A stretch of DNA of 59,103 nucleotides, taken from NCBI GenBank assembly GCA_039193195.1, contig JBCCWS010000036.1, positions 1 through 59,103 of the forward strand, given 5' to 3'. Below are positions 48,541 to 57,472 of this stretch, in pieces. This DNA is from Pseudomonadota bacterium (GTDB lineage: Bacteria; Pseudomonadota; Gammaproteobacteria; Steroidobacterales; JBCBZW01). Each line of letters starts with the position of its first letter. The first letter of the stretch is position 1. The notes under the pieces are model-generated. The model worked only from the letters and a program-made list of their open reading frames with translations, made no database searches and was not told the DNA's origin. Made by a program: the position numbers and the translations under genes.

Positions 48541-51500
48541 AGCACCCCCGCAAGCCAAGCTACTGGCTCGCCCAAGCGCTGCTGGCAGGCCTCACCGGCA
48601 CGGCATCAACAATATGTTTAGCGGGCAGCGCCATCCTCGATGGCAGCACCACACCTAATTCACTGCCCAGACAGCTGACCGGCCCGCAATTCATCCTCGA
48701 TGAGAGTCTGGGCTTGCGGCGAGGCGACAACCTATTCCACTCGCTTCTGGAGCTTCAGATCGACGAGGGGGAGGGGCTGTTTCTCACGGGTTCATCCACG
48801 ATCAGCAACGTGTTGCTGCGCGTCACGGGCGGGAACGTCACCAGCATCGACGGTCAGCTGTCCCTGCTCGTAGACGACGCCAACCTCTTCCTGCTTAACC
48901 CCGCAGGCGTGATCTTCGGAGAGCGAGCGCGCATCAGCGTGCCCGGCAGTCTCATCGTGAGTACGGGCGACGCCATCCCCTTCAGCGACGGCTCGACGCT
49001 CCCGGCGAGCGGCCCGCTACCGAACTTGAGCGCTGCACCGCCTGCCGCGTGGCACGACTACGGTGCCCCCCTATCGGGGAGCATCCGCGTCGAGGCGGTG
49101 CTCGAGGTGGACGGCGGCGCGTTCCTCCTCGCCGACCGAATCACCTTCGATCAGGGCGCCCTGGTGGCCGGTGCGAGCCCCTTTACCGGAACGGTACCGC
49201 CTCCGGCCCGCCGCGCTCGCACACCCGGACCGCTCTGGCTGCTGGCCAACCGTGCAATCGAACTGAACGGCCTGCCTAGCGCGACCCTTGGGAACGTCAA
49301 CTCGTTCAACTGGAGCGCGAGCAACGCCGATGCGATTCGCCTCTCCTCCCCACTGATCAGCTTCGACGCCGGCGCCGTGCAGTCCTTGACCCTAGGGCCC
49401 GGGAACGGTGCCGACATGCACTTCGAGGCACGCGATCAGATAAGCCTTGGTGGGTTGATCGAACTTGATTCACCGGAGGGTCCCGTGGAGCGCTTCGCCG
49501 CCATTGGCAGCGGCGCCCGGGGCGGGGGCAACGGCGGTAACCTCACGGTCCTTACCAACCGGTTCACCATGACCGACCGCGCCGCCATCGTCCTGGCGGG
49601 TGCCGCCAGCGGCGAAGGCGGCAGTCAGCGCTACCTGATCGGCGAGGGAGGCATGCACCTAGGACCGCAAACGCTGATCGCCAGCTTCGCCCGCCCGACG
49701 GTTGCGCGAGAGCGCGGCGTCGGCGACGGCGGTCGAATCGAGATCGACGTGCAGGGGCCACTGGTGATGGCCGGCGCGATCCCCGATGGCGCTCCGCTCA
49801 GCGGCTTCAACATGGGCATCGTCAGCAAGACCCAGAGCAGTGCCCGGGCTGGCGATATCAGCGTTCAGGCGATCAGCCTGCTCGTCGCTGATGGAGGACG
49901 CATCGAATCCGGCGCTCTCGGCACCGGCCGCAGCGGCAACGTCCGCGTCGAAGCCGCCGAGAGCGTAACCGTGCGGGGTAGCTCATCGCTATTGAGTTCA
50001 TTGATCGGGGTACTGGCCTCGGACCTTGGCAGCGTTGGCGACACCCAAGTGATCGCGCCCGACATCCAGATCCTGGACGGCGGCAGCATCCGCGCTGACT
50101 CTTTGGGCAGTGGCGATGCCGGCACACTCACGCTGCGCGCGGATCGATTGCGTATCGCCGGCGCCGGCGCACCCATCGACGAAGTACTATTCACCCAGTG
50201 GCTGGCCGGGCTCGGGGAGGGCACCGCCGATACCTTCGATGAAGATGAGAGCGCGGTACGACTGCTGCAGGCGCAGCTCGGCGCCTTGGAGGCTGTCGTC
50301 GCCTCGGACGCCCTAGGGGGGCAGGGCGGTGACCTGGTCATCGAGGTAGGTGCACTGGAGATAGGCGATGGCGGGCTGATCAGTGCCACCGCCCTCGGCG
50401 ATGCGGATGGCGGCGACATCCGAGTCGACGCGGATCGCGTGACCTTGACCGGTGACGCAGCAATCGTCACCGACGCCGGGCGGTTCCTGGAAGACACGGC
50501 ACCTAGCGCTACCGGTAACGCCGGTCAGATCGCCATTCGAGCGCACGAGAGCATTCGCCTCACCGGGGGCGAGGTGAGCAGCAACAGCCTGGGCCTCGGC
50601 AACGCCGGTAGCATCGCGCTCACGGCGCCTCAGATCGACCTGAACGGATCGCAGGCGATCATCTCAACTGTCTCCGAGGGCTCGGGCGACGCCGGCAGCA
50701 TCCAGCTCGCCGGAGATAGCGTTCGTGTCACCGGCGGCGTCCTCAGTGCTCAGGCACGCGGCGCCGGGAGCGGCGGCAACGTGCAGGTGCAAGCGAACGA
50801 CTCCTTAAGCTTGATCGACGCCACCGTAACGGCGAGTTCCGGGGCGGCCGGCGGGGGAAGTCTGCAGATCGGTTTCGGCGCCTCTTCACCGGCGGTGATT
50901 CGCGACAGCGTACTCTCCGCTGAGACGCAAACCGGCGATGAGCAGGCGGGCAGCATCGTCGTGCAGGGCGGACAACCCGATCTCTCGACGGTCGTGATCA
51001 GTGGCTCCCAGCTTCTCGCGAACGCTGATGGCGGTGCTGCAGGTAACGTGTTGGTGGAGGCGGGCACGGTCCTTCGCGACAGCGGCACACGTTTGGCGGC
51101 ATCCAATCGAGCCGGCTTGAGCGGCTCCGTGCTGGTGCGGGAGCAAAGCCCCAATACGCAGATCGACGCGGTGACCGAAGCGCCTGAGCCGATCGACCCC
51201 TCCACCCAAATCGGCGCCTGCCGATCAGCACACACCGGCTCCCTCTGGGTGCGCCATACGGGTTCGCCAGAGTCTCCGGCGAGCGTGCTGCTGGCCATGA
51301 GCCGGGACGCCACCGAGCCGTTGAACGCCAGCGCCGAATCGCCCCCCTCGCACAGCCGATCCCTCGTCCTCGCCGACACGCTCAGCACCCGGTCCGTGCG
51401 CGCGGCCCTCGCCGCCGATGACCTACGCGACGCCGAACACCTGGCTCATCGGGCGATCAAGCTGACCAAGACGCCCGAGACCCTAGCCACCAAAGCGGTG

Positions 51501-53384
51501 GTCGACTACGCGCGCGCCGATTACCTAGCGGCAGCGAAAGCCTTCGACGAGACCGCTCGCTTAGCAGCACGGCGAAAGGATGAGACACTTCTGGCGCGCG
51601 CGCGCGCCAACGCGGCGCGCGCGTGGCTGCTAGCCGGTGACCCCAACCGAGCGCTAGAGCGCTTGCGTGAGGCGCAGTCCTTGGCTAGCCGACTTGCCGT
51701 GGGCGCCGAGCGAGCACTGCTGATGCTGCACGTGGGTCAGACCTGGATGAGCGCAACCGGCCTGCCCGGCGCGGAGGCTGGCTGGCCGCGCTTGAGCGCC
51801 CTGACCGCCCTGCGTGATGCGCATGCCACGGCCCAGAGCATCAGTGACCGAGCGGATCTGCTCGCCTGGAGCCTGGGGACACTGAGCGAACTCTACGCGA
51901 TAGATCAGCGCTTCGATGACGCCATGACGCTCGCCCATCGTGCCTTGGCAGCTGGCGAGAACACGGTCGATGCCTACCGCTGGTATCGGCAGGTTGCGCG
52001 CCTGAGTCGGGAGAGTGGCGAGACCGACCAAGCGCTCGCATTTTACGCACGTGCCATGACCCTCAGCTCGCGGGCAGCAGGCGACGCACGAGGATCGCAG
52101 ACGCGAGAGGCCCACTTTCGGAGGCAGATCGCTCCCGTCTACCTCGAGTACGCCGACCTTTTGCTATCGCTGGCCGAGCGCGGACACGACCAGTTCTATC
52201 AGCAACATCTGCTCGATGCGCGGGAGGTCGTCAACCGCCTACACGCGGCGGAGATTCGCGACTACTTGGACGAGGCCTGTAGTACCGACGCCCAGCCAGA
52301 CACCCGTCGCCTACGTCTGCCTAGCGACACCGCGGTGCTGTTCCCCGTGGTGTTTGACGACCGCGTGGAGCTGCTGATGCAAACCGATCGAGGGATTCAG
52401 CGCGGGCGCAGTATACCGCTGGGTCGCGAAGCACTTCGCAAACAGGTGGCGAGCGTGAGGGAGCAGCTGCGCGACCCCAGACGTTCAGCGAGTCGGGAGG
52501 CCTCCCAAGCCCTCTACCGCACGGCCTTCAGAGATTTGCACGAGCTGCTCGCGGAGAATCCTCGAATTAGCCGGCTAATCGTGGTGCCCGACGGACCCCT
52601 GCGATCCCTGCCCTTCGGCGCCTTGCATGACGGTGAGCGATGGCTGGCGCAACGGGTGACCGTCGAGATCATGCAGCGTCTGGCGCCCTCAGCAAGCCTT
52701 GGGCAGCCCGCGAGCGGCACGCCGAGTGCTCTGCTCGCCGGCGTCAGTCGCTTCGGCAGCGACGAGCGACGCGCCCTCCCCTTCGTGCCTGAGGAGCTGG
52801 CCGGAGTGGGTGCTGCCTGGCGCGGGCCTCGAAGCGTGCTCCGGGACGAGCAGTTCACGCGACTGTCTTTCACGCAAGCACTGCGTAGGAAACAGCCACA
52901 GGTGGTGCACCTTGCCACCCACGGTACCTTCGCGGGCTCCTTGGAGCGGTCCTACCTGGTGACCGGAGACGGCGAGCAACTGGGCATCGCCGAGCTCTTT
53001 GCACCCTTGCAACGGCTTGCCGCCCAACAGCAACCAGTGGCCTTAGTAGTGCTGAGTGCCTGCGACACGGCGGTGGGCGTGGAACGCTCTTCGATCGGGC
53101 TGGCTGGCGTGGCTCTTCGCGCGGGCGCCGCCCACGCCGCAGGGTCCCTATGGCCTGTGCCTGACGACGGTACGGCGCAGCTGTTTAGCGCCTTCTACGC
53201 AGCGCTCCAAGGGCCAGCCCGGAACGACCCTGGGTGGGCCTTGACCTCGGCGCAACGCAAGCTCATCGCCGCAGAGCGCTACGCGCACCCAGCGTATTGG
53301 GCTGGCTTTCAGATAATCCGAAACGGCATCGCTTGGTCGCCTACCGACATTCCCGCCGCGACGACCCTCGCGCTGGCGCCCTAG
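48537..53384 (+). CDS. TPS passenger fused to TPR and CHAT protease domains
   Basis: A 1615-residue protein in three parts. (1) Residues about 1-150: signal peptide and a TPS (filamentous haemagglutinin N-terminal) domain; the phrases ISNVLLRVTGG and NLFLLNPAGVIFG are of the kind seen in cyanobacterial TPS proteins. (2) About 150-900: Gly/Asp-rich, repetitive beta-helix of the haemagglutinin type. (3) About 955-1185: helical TPR repeats, followed by a CHAT domain to the end, with catalytic H1462 (HLATHGTF) and C1509 (LSACDTAVG). CHAT domains are caspase-like proteases; TPR-CHAT pairs occur in the type III-E CRISPR effector Csx29 and in gasdermin operons. Secretion to the cell surface by the upstream TpsB is inferred from the TPS domain. 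Confidence 0.9.
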   Translation: MKHPRKPSYWLAQALLAGLTGTASTICLAGSAILDGSTTPNSLPRQLTGPQFILDESLGLRRGDNLFHSLLELQIDEGEGLFLTGSSTISNVLLRVTGGNVTSIDGQLSLLVDDANLFLLNPAGVIFGERARISVPGSLIVSTGDAIPFSDGSTLPASGPLPNLSAAPPAAWHDYGAPLSGSIRVEAVLEVDGGAFLLADRITFDQGALVAGASPFTGTVPPPARRARTPGPLWLLANRAIELNGLPSATLGNVNSFNWSASNADAIRLSSPLISFDAGAVQSLTLGPGNGADMHFEARDQISLGGLIELDSPEGPVERFAAIGSGARGGGNGGNLTVLTNRFTMTDRAAIVLAGAASGEGGSQRYLIGEGGMHLGPQTLIASFARPTVARERGVGDGGRIEIDVQGPLVMAGAIPDGAPLSGFNMGIVSKTQSSARAGDISVQAISLLVADGGRIESGALGTGRSGNVRVEAAESVTVRGSSSLLSSLIGVLASDLGSVGDTQVIAPDIQILDGGSIRADSLGSGDAGTLTLRADRLRIAGAGAPIDEVLFTQWLAGLGEGTADTFDEDESAVRLLQAQLGALEAVVASDALGGQGGDLVIEVGALEIGDGGLISATALGDADGGDIRVDADRVTLTGDAAIVTDAGRFLEDTAPSATGNAGQIAIRAHESIRLTGGEVSSNSLGLGNAGSIALTAPQIDLNGSQAIISTVSEGSGDAGSIQLAGDSVRVTGGVLSAQARGAGSGGNVQVQANDSLSLIDATVTASSGAAGGGSLQIGFGASSPAVIRDSVLSAETQTGDEQAGSIVVQGGQPDLSTVVISGSQLLANADGGAAGNVLVEAGTVLRDSGTRLAASNRAGLSGSVLVREQSPNTQIDAVTEAPEPIDPSTQIGACRSAHTGSLWVRHTGSPESPASVLLAMSRDATEPLNASAESPPSHSRSLVLADTLSTRSVRAALAADDLRDAEHLAHRAIKLTKTPETLATKAVVDYARADYLAAAKAFDETARLAARRKDETLLARARANAARAWLLAGDPNRALERLREAQSLASRLAVGAERALLMLHVGQTWMSATGLPGAEAGWPRLSALTALRDAHATAQSISDRADLLAWSLGTLSELYAIDQRFDDAMTLAHRALAAGENTVDAYRWYRQVARLSRESGETDQALAFYARAMTLSSRAAGDARGSQTREAHFRRQIAPVYLEYADLLLSLAERGHDQFYQQHLLDAREVVNRLHAAEIRDYLDEACSTDAQPDTRRLRLPSDTAVLFPVVFDDRVELLMQTDRGIQRGRSIPLGREALRKQVASVREQLRDPRRSASREASQALYRTAFRDLHELLAENPRISRLIVVPDGPLRSLPFGALHDGERWLAQRVTVEIMQRLAPSASLGQPASGTPSALLAGVSRFGSDERRALPFVPEELAGVGAAWRGPRSVLRDEQFTRLSFTQALRRKQPQVVHLATHGTFAGSLERSYLVTGDGEQLGIAELFAPLQRLAAQQQPVALVVLSACDTAVGVERSSIGLAGVALRAGAAHAAGSLWPVPDDGTAQLFSAFYAALQGPARNDPGWALTSAQRKLIAAERYAHPAYWAGFQIIRNGIAWSPTDIPAATTLALAP

Positions 53385-54310
53385 TGGGCGCTACCTGATA
53401 GACATGTTGGCACGCGCACCGCATCCGAGAGCAACCAACGTCCACGGCCCGCGCGCTTAGCGGCGTACATAGCCTTGTCCGCGGCGTCGACGAGTTCGCC
53501 CCGCTCCATCCCGTGCAGCGGGGCGAGCGCCAGCCCTGTCGAGAGTTGAACCGGCACCGACTCTCCGTCGACCAGGAGACCATCGCGCAGGGAGTCGTAC
53601 AAGCGATTCATCCACTGGTGAGCGTGGTCGAGATCGATCAGCTCACGCAAGATCACGACGAACTCATCGCCCCCAAGGCGAGCGACCGTATCCGTACGGC
53701 GCACGCTTGCCACCAAGTGCTCCGCGATGGCTTGCAGCACACTATCGCCGAAGGCATGGCCTCGCGAGTCGTTCATGGGCTTGAAGCCGTCGACGTCGAT
53801 TAGCGCGACACCCAGCAGGGATGCATCGGTCGGGCTGCGCTCGAGGAGGATCGTATCCAACCGGTGCTCGAAGCTCATGCGGTTGGGTACGCCGGTCAAG
53901 CCATCGTTCATCGCCATCGCCGCCATCTGCGCATGGCGCTGCGAACGGGTCACGGCAAAGCTGAGGGCACGGCGAAGAGCGCCGGGCGCCGCCTCGCCCT
54001 TGATCAGGTAGTCCTGCACACCGGTCGCTACCGCCGCAGAGGCGAACTCATCGTCGAGACAGCCCGTCAGTACTACCACAGGCAGGTCCTGGTGGCCCGC
54101 CAAGAGCATGGGCAGCGTTTCACGGGGGGCGGCATCTGGCAGGGTCAGGTCCACGACCAGAACATCGAAGGTCGCGTGACGCAGCCGTTCGCGTGCCTCA
54201 GCGACACTCGCCGCCCGCAACAGCTCCGTCGGCTCCGGGCCCAAGGCCAATGCACGACGCACCCAGTGGGCATCGACTTCATCGTCCTCAACAAGCAGCA
54301 CTCTTGTCAT
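53381..54310 (-). CDS. Response regulator with GGDEF domain (diguanylate cyclase)
   Basis: A 309-residue REC-GGDEF protein that should make cyclic di-GMP when phosphorylated. The receiver domain has acidic pocket DD at 9-10, phospho-acceptor D54 (VVDLTLP) and K104. The catalytic GGDEF is at 213-217 and the allosteric inhibition site RxxD is R204-D207, five residues before it, so product feedback is expected. No partner kinase is adjacent. Its stop overlaps the stop of the convergent CHAT gene in a shared CTAG. Cyclic di-GMP commonly controls exopolysaccharide and surface adhesins, both present in this window; a link is inference only. Confidence 0.93.
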   Translation of the reverse strand: MTRVLLVEDDEVDAHWVRRALALGPEPTELLRAASVAEARERLRHATFDVLVVDLTLPDAAPRETLPMLLAGHQDLPVVVLTGCLDDEFASAAVATGVQDYLIKGEAAPGALRRALSFAVTRSQRHAQMAAMAMNDGLTGVPNRMSFEHRLDTILLERSPTDASLLGVALIDVDGFKPMNDSRGHAFGDSVLQAIAEHLVASVRRTDTVARLGGDEFVVILRELIDLDHAHQWMNRLYDSLRDGLLVDGESVPVQLSTGLALAPLHGMERGELVDAADKAMYAAKRAGRGRWLLSDAVRVPTCLSGSAH

Positions 54311-54644
54311 ATTCTCTCGGCAACAGATGCGCAGACACTAAGAGCACGCTACTGCGGCGTTCCGAGCACAGGTGTGACGACCCCGGCACTATTGCTACAT
54401 CACCTTGCGAGTACCTTCTAGTTCGCGGCTCGTGAGCTTTGAGAGTTCGATGCATAGTCAACTTCCCCCCCGATCAGTCGCACCTTGTGCAGTGCGGTGC
54501 GCTACTCGACTTGTCATAGCGCTAGAAATCGGCGGTACCAAAGACGAGAATCGAGGCATCGCCGAGGCCGGCGATGCGGGCGACAACCCATCCGAACGTT
54601 GCCGAACCGCCATATATAAAAAAACGCAGCACTAAGGAGCTTGC
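54311..54644. promoter_or_regulatory. Leader region of the VCBS gene with two hairpins
   Basis: This 334-base gap between the divergent GGDEF and VCBS genes has no supportable gene. It contains two inverted repeats: CGCACC/GGTGCG at 54479-54484 and 54496-54501 (11-base loop), and GCATCGCC/GGCGATGC at 54556-54563 and 54570-54577 (6-base loop). An AT-rich patch (ATATATAAAAAAA) precedes a strong ribosome-binding site TAAGGAG at 54633-54639. The hairpins could be operators; no known riboswitch was recognised. Confidence 0.45.
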
Positions 54645-55982
54645 ATGACACTCGCAAACACTCGTCTTCGACCCGCCGCGCTGGCCACGCTGAGCGCGCT
54701 ATTGCTGGCCACCACCGGTGTGCACGCTCAGTGGGTGAGCTTTAGCGATGAGACGGCCACGCGCCTGCGCGTACGTCCCTTCGCGGACGGCACGGGCACG
54801 ATCGCCACCGATGCTCAGGAGAAGGACTTCGCCGTGGGCGACCTCAACCGCGATGGCCGTGACGATATGGTGGTCGTGCGCAAGGAGCCGTTCTCCAACG
54901 CTGGCGCTCGCCAAGACCTCCTCTTGCTGAACTTTCGTGGCCGCCTGATCGATCTGACCGCGCGCTACGCACCGGGCTTTCTGACTAACTTCACCGACGC
55001 ACGAGACGTCACTATCGTCGATGTGGACAACGATGACTGGCCGGACGTCTTCATCGCCAATACCTTCGAAGAACCGCCGAAGCTCTACCGTAACCTCGGT
55101 CGCGGCGAAGACGGCCGCTGGCGAGGTCTGGCCGATGAGTCGTTCCGGCTGCCCACCATCGACGTGCCGACGGACATCAACACGATTCAAATCTGCGCCG
55201 TTGCCGCGGGCGATGTTACCGGCGATGGATTCGTCGACTTTTACCTGTCCAACTATAACGAGGTGCCCGGCACCCGTGACCTGCTTCTCATCAACGACGG
55301 CACGGGCAACTTCAATCTGGAGCAGAGCCGTTTGGGTGACTACGCACGCATCAGCTTCGGCACCAGCGCAGAGATCCACGACATGGACGGCGACGGCGAC
55401 CAGGACATCGTCAAGCTCAATGCGCTGTTCGACAATCCCGTCTTCCCCCATGGCGTGTTCATCCTGTTCAACGACGGCAACGGCCAGTTCGATACGGTGC
55501 CGTACCAGCAGATCGCCGACACGGACCCGTACATGTTCACAGTGTACGATCACGACCTAGATGGCGCCCTCGATGTCTATATCGTCAAAGACTCGCGAGA
55601 TGAGCTGGTCACGGCCCGTGGGTTGATCGCCGACGGTCCCATCGAGTACGACACACGTCCCTTGCCCTTCGGCCGAACCAATCAGTTCGGTGGCAACGTC
55701 AAGGCTGCAGACGTGGACAACGATGGCGACCTCGACGTGGGTCTTGCACCAATTGACGTAGACATCGCCAACTGCGGCGACTCCACCGAGTTCACCCTAT
55801 GGGAGAATATCGGTGCTTCCGGTCTGCGCGACAACGAGTTCCCGGACAATGCCAACTTCAGCCTCGATCCCCACGACTTCGCCTTCATCGATATCGACGG
55901 CAATGGCTGCGTCGACATGGTGATGGGCCTTTGTGAGGGCTGGCGGGTGTTCATGAACAACGGCTGCGTCGCCGAGGAGTAG
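54645..55982 (+). CDS. Secreted VCBS/FG-GAP repeat protein
   Basis: A 445-residue exported protein. The signal peptide ends near VHA-Q (residue 28). Seven calcium-binding DxDxDG-type loops are spaced along the chain, starting with DLNRDGRDD at 66-74, then DVDNDDWPD, DVTGDGFVD, DMDGDGDQD, DHDLDGALD, DVDNDGDLD and DIDGNGCVD, which predicts a calcium-stabilised beta-propeller as in integrin-alpha-like FG-GAP proteins. No enzyme domain or anchoring signal was seen. Such proteins often bind surface ligands or polysaccharides. A near-perfect ribosome-binding site suggests high expression, and a 10-base-stem hairpin downstream (56000-56032) ends the transcript. Confidence 0.88.
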   Translation: MTLANTRLRPAALATLSALLLATTGVHAQWVSFSDETATRLRVRPFADGTGTIATDAQEKDFAVGDLNRDGRDDMVVVRKEPFSNAGARQDLLLLNFRGRLIDLTARYAPGFLTNFTDARDVTIVDVDNDDWPDVFIANTFEEPPKLYRNLGRGEDGRWRGLADESFRLPTIDVPTDINTIQICAVAAGDVTGDGFVDFYLSNYNEVPGTRDLLLINDGTGNFNLEQSRLGDYARISFGTSAEIHDMDGDGDQDIVKLNALFDNPVFPHGVFILFNDGNGQFDTVPYQQIADTDPYMFTVYDHDLDGALDVYIVKDSRDELVTARGLIADGPIEYDTRPLPFGRTNQFGGNVKAADVDNDGDLDVGLAPIDVDIANCGDSTEFTLWENIGASGLRDNEFPDNANFSLDPHDFAFIDIDGNGCVDMVMGLCEGWRVFMNNGCVAEE

Positions 55983-55999
55983 GGCTCAGCGCTATTCGT

Positions 56000-56032
56000 C
56001 CGTATCCGGTGGCCATAGGCTGCCGGATACGG
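56000..56032 (+). terminator. Hairpin after the VCBS gene
   Basis: A perfect 10-base stem (56000-56009 with 56023-56032) and a 13-base loop lie 18 bases past the VCBS stop. There is no T-run. Its position supports starting the next gene after it, at 56048. Confidence 0.5.
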
Positions 56033-56047
56033 CACGCTTCGCGGGTG

Positions 56048-57472
56048 ATGAGCTCCCGCACACACCTCTGGTTCGCGGCCGCTTCCCTGGCGGCCGTCGC
56101 TCTGCTGTGCGTGGCCCTGCTGAGCTCGCCAGCCGGCCAGCCAGCCGTGTTCGCAGCCCTCATCGGCGCCTTGGCCCTGAGCTTCGCCTCCCTCGCTGCG
56201 CACTTCGCCTTTGCACGCCGGGCGCGGCAGCCCGCAACCCTCGAGGAATTGGCCCGTAACGCGGAGCAGGAACGTAGCGCTGCCCTCACCCGACAGGAAG
56301 CGCTGCTACGCCAGCGGGCGGACCGGCTGGAGCTTCGCGAGCAGCGCCTGTCACGCCGGCTGCGGGTACTGCAGCTTGCAGATCATGAGCGCTTCGTGGA
56401 CGCCGTCGACTCGGAACTCTCACCGCAGGCGATCGAGCGCCTGGTCCGCAACGATCGCGAGCTACTCCTGCTGATCGAGCGGCGCAGCCAGCAGGCCTTC
56501 GAGGATATCCTCGCCAATCGCTACGCGGCCGAAGAGGGCAGCTTGGACATGTCGCTGGTGTGGAAGGATGTGGGCGAGTTCGTCGAGACGGTCGCCCGCC
56601 TCTACCAACCAGACGCGCGCCATCCCCTGCTGGAGACGGAGCTCGAGCTGGTGGCCAAGGCCGCCAGCAGCACGGCCCTGCACCTTCTCTTGGTGGTCGA
56701 CGCCCTACCGCTGGATCTAAAGTCCTACAACGCCGCCTCCATGTATCGCACCCTGCGCCGCGCCGCCGACTACTACGGCACCTACAAGCAGGTGAAGCCC
56801 TATCTCGACGTTGGCCTGAGTGTGCTGCAAGTGGCGCGATTCGCCCTCGGCGCGAACCCCGTGGCGGTAGGCGCGAGCTGGATGGCCGGGAAGCTCGCGG
56901 CTCAGGGTGCTCAGAAGGTCACCGAGCAGCTGGTCCACCGCCAGGTGCTGCAGTTGCTAAGTGACGCGATCCGAGTGATCGCCTTCGAGGTGGCGATGGT
57001 GTACGGCGGCGGCTTTCGCCGGCGCGATGCAAACTGGTTCCTCGGCGCGGAGCTGGTCAACTTAGAGTTGCTGCGCGAGGACGACTACCGCGGCCGAGAC
57101 CGGGCGATGCGCACCCTGTGTACGCTTCCCTTGCGCCACGAGTTCGATCGCCTCCTGCTCCTGCGCCAACTGGGCGCCAAGCAAGCGATCGACATGCAAG
57201 CCGCCCTGATGGAAAACCTGCTCACATCGAGCGAGCGCGAGCGAATCGCGGAAGAGCTACACGAGCACTGTGAGCGTACGAAGGCCGATCTCACTCAAGG
57301 CAGGCTCGCCGACTGGGTGCATGAACTGCATGACCGCCTCGCCGTTACGTCAAAAGCGGGTGTGACACCACCGCTGCCGAAGGCAAGCCCACGTCTGCAA
57401 GGACCGCGCGAGTGGCTGCGTGGCCTACGCTCACGGACGCGGACGCCGCCTGACGATACCCCGCCGAGCTAG
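56048..57472 (+). CDS. Unrecognised membrane protein, 474 residues
   Basis: I do not recognise a family. Two hydrophobic segments open the protein (AAASLAAVALLCVALL and VFAALIGALALSFASLAA), followed by a long Arg/Glu/Leu-rich coiled-coil-like stretch (about 65-140) and a soluble helical region. A short hydrophobic patch near VGLSVLQVARFALGANPVAVGASWMAG recalls EcsC-like or toxin-immunity membrane helices but is not diagnostic. The last 40 residues are basic and proline-rich. The ATG at 56048 is preferred over 56009, because the latter lies inside the terminator stem. It is convergent with the PLP enzyme gene, their stops sharing a CTAG. Confidence 0.7.
   Translation: MSSRTHLWFAAASLAAVALLCVALLSSPAGQPAVFAALIGALALSFASLAAHFAFARRARQPATLEELARNAEQERSAALTRQEALLRQRADRLELREQRLSRRLRVLQLADHERFVDAVDSELSPQAIERLVRNDRELLLLIERRSQQAFEDILANRYAAEEGSLDMSLVWKDVGEFVETVARLYQPDARHPLLETELELVAKAASSTALHLLLVVDALPLDLKSYNAASMYRTLRRAADYYGTYKQVKPYLDVGLSVLQVARFALGANPVAVGASWMAGKLAAQGAQKVTEQLVHRQVLQLLSDAIRVIAFEVAMVYGGGFRRRDANWFLGAELVNLELLREDDYRGRDRAMRTLCTLPLRHEFDRLLLLRQLGAKQAIDMQAALMENLLTSSERERIAEELHEHCERTKADLTQGRLADWVHELHDRLAVTSKAGVTPPLPKASPRLQGPREWLRGLRSRTRTPPDDTPPS

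Noticed and set aside
49900-51100. CRISPR-like or tandem DNA repeats within the CHAT passenger
   Set aside because: The repetition is at protein level (Gly/Asp-rich beta-helix turns); the DNA units differ in length and sequence.
43158-53384. Type III-E CRISPR (Craspase) or gasdermin operon
   Set aside because: TPR-CHAT and sigma/anti-sigma genes recall these systems, but there is no CRISPR array, no Cas7-11-like gene and no small gasdermin-like protein.
54311-54644. Cyclic di-GMP riboswitch before the VCBS gene
   Set aside because: A nearby GGDEF gene made this attractive, but the conserved GEMM sequence elements were not found around the two hairpins.
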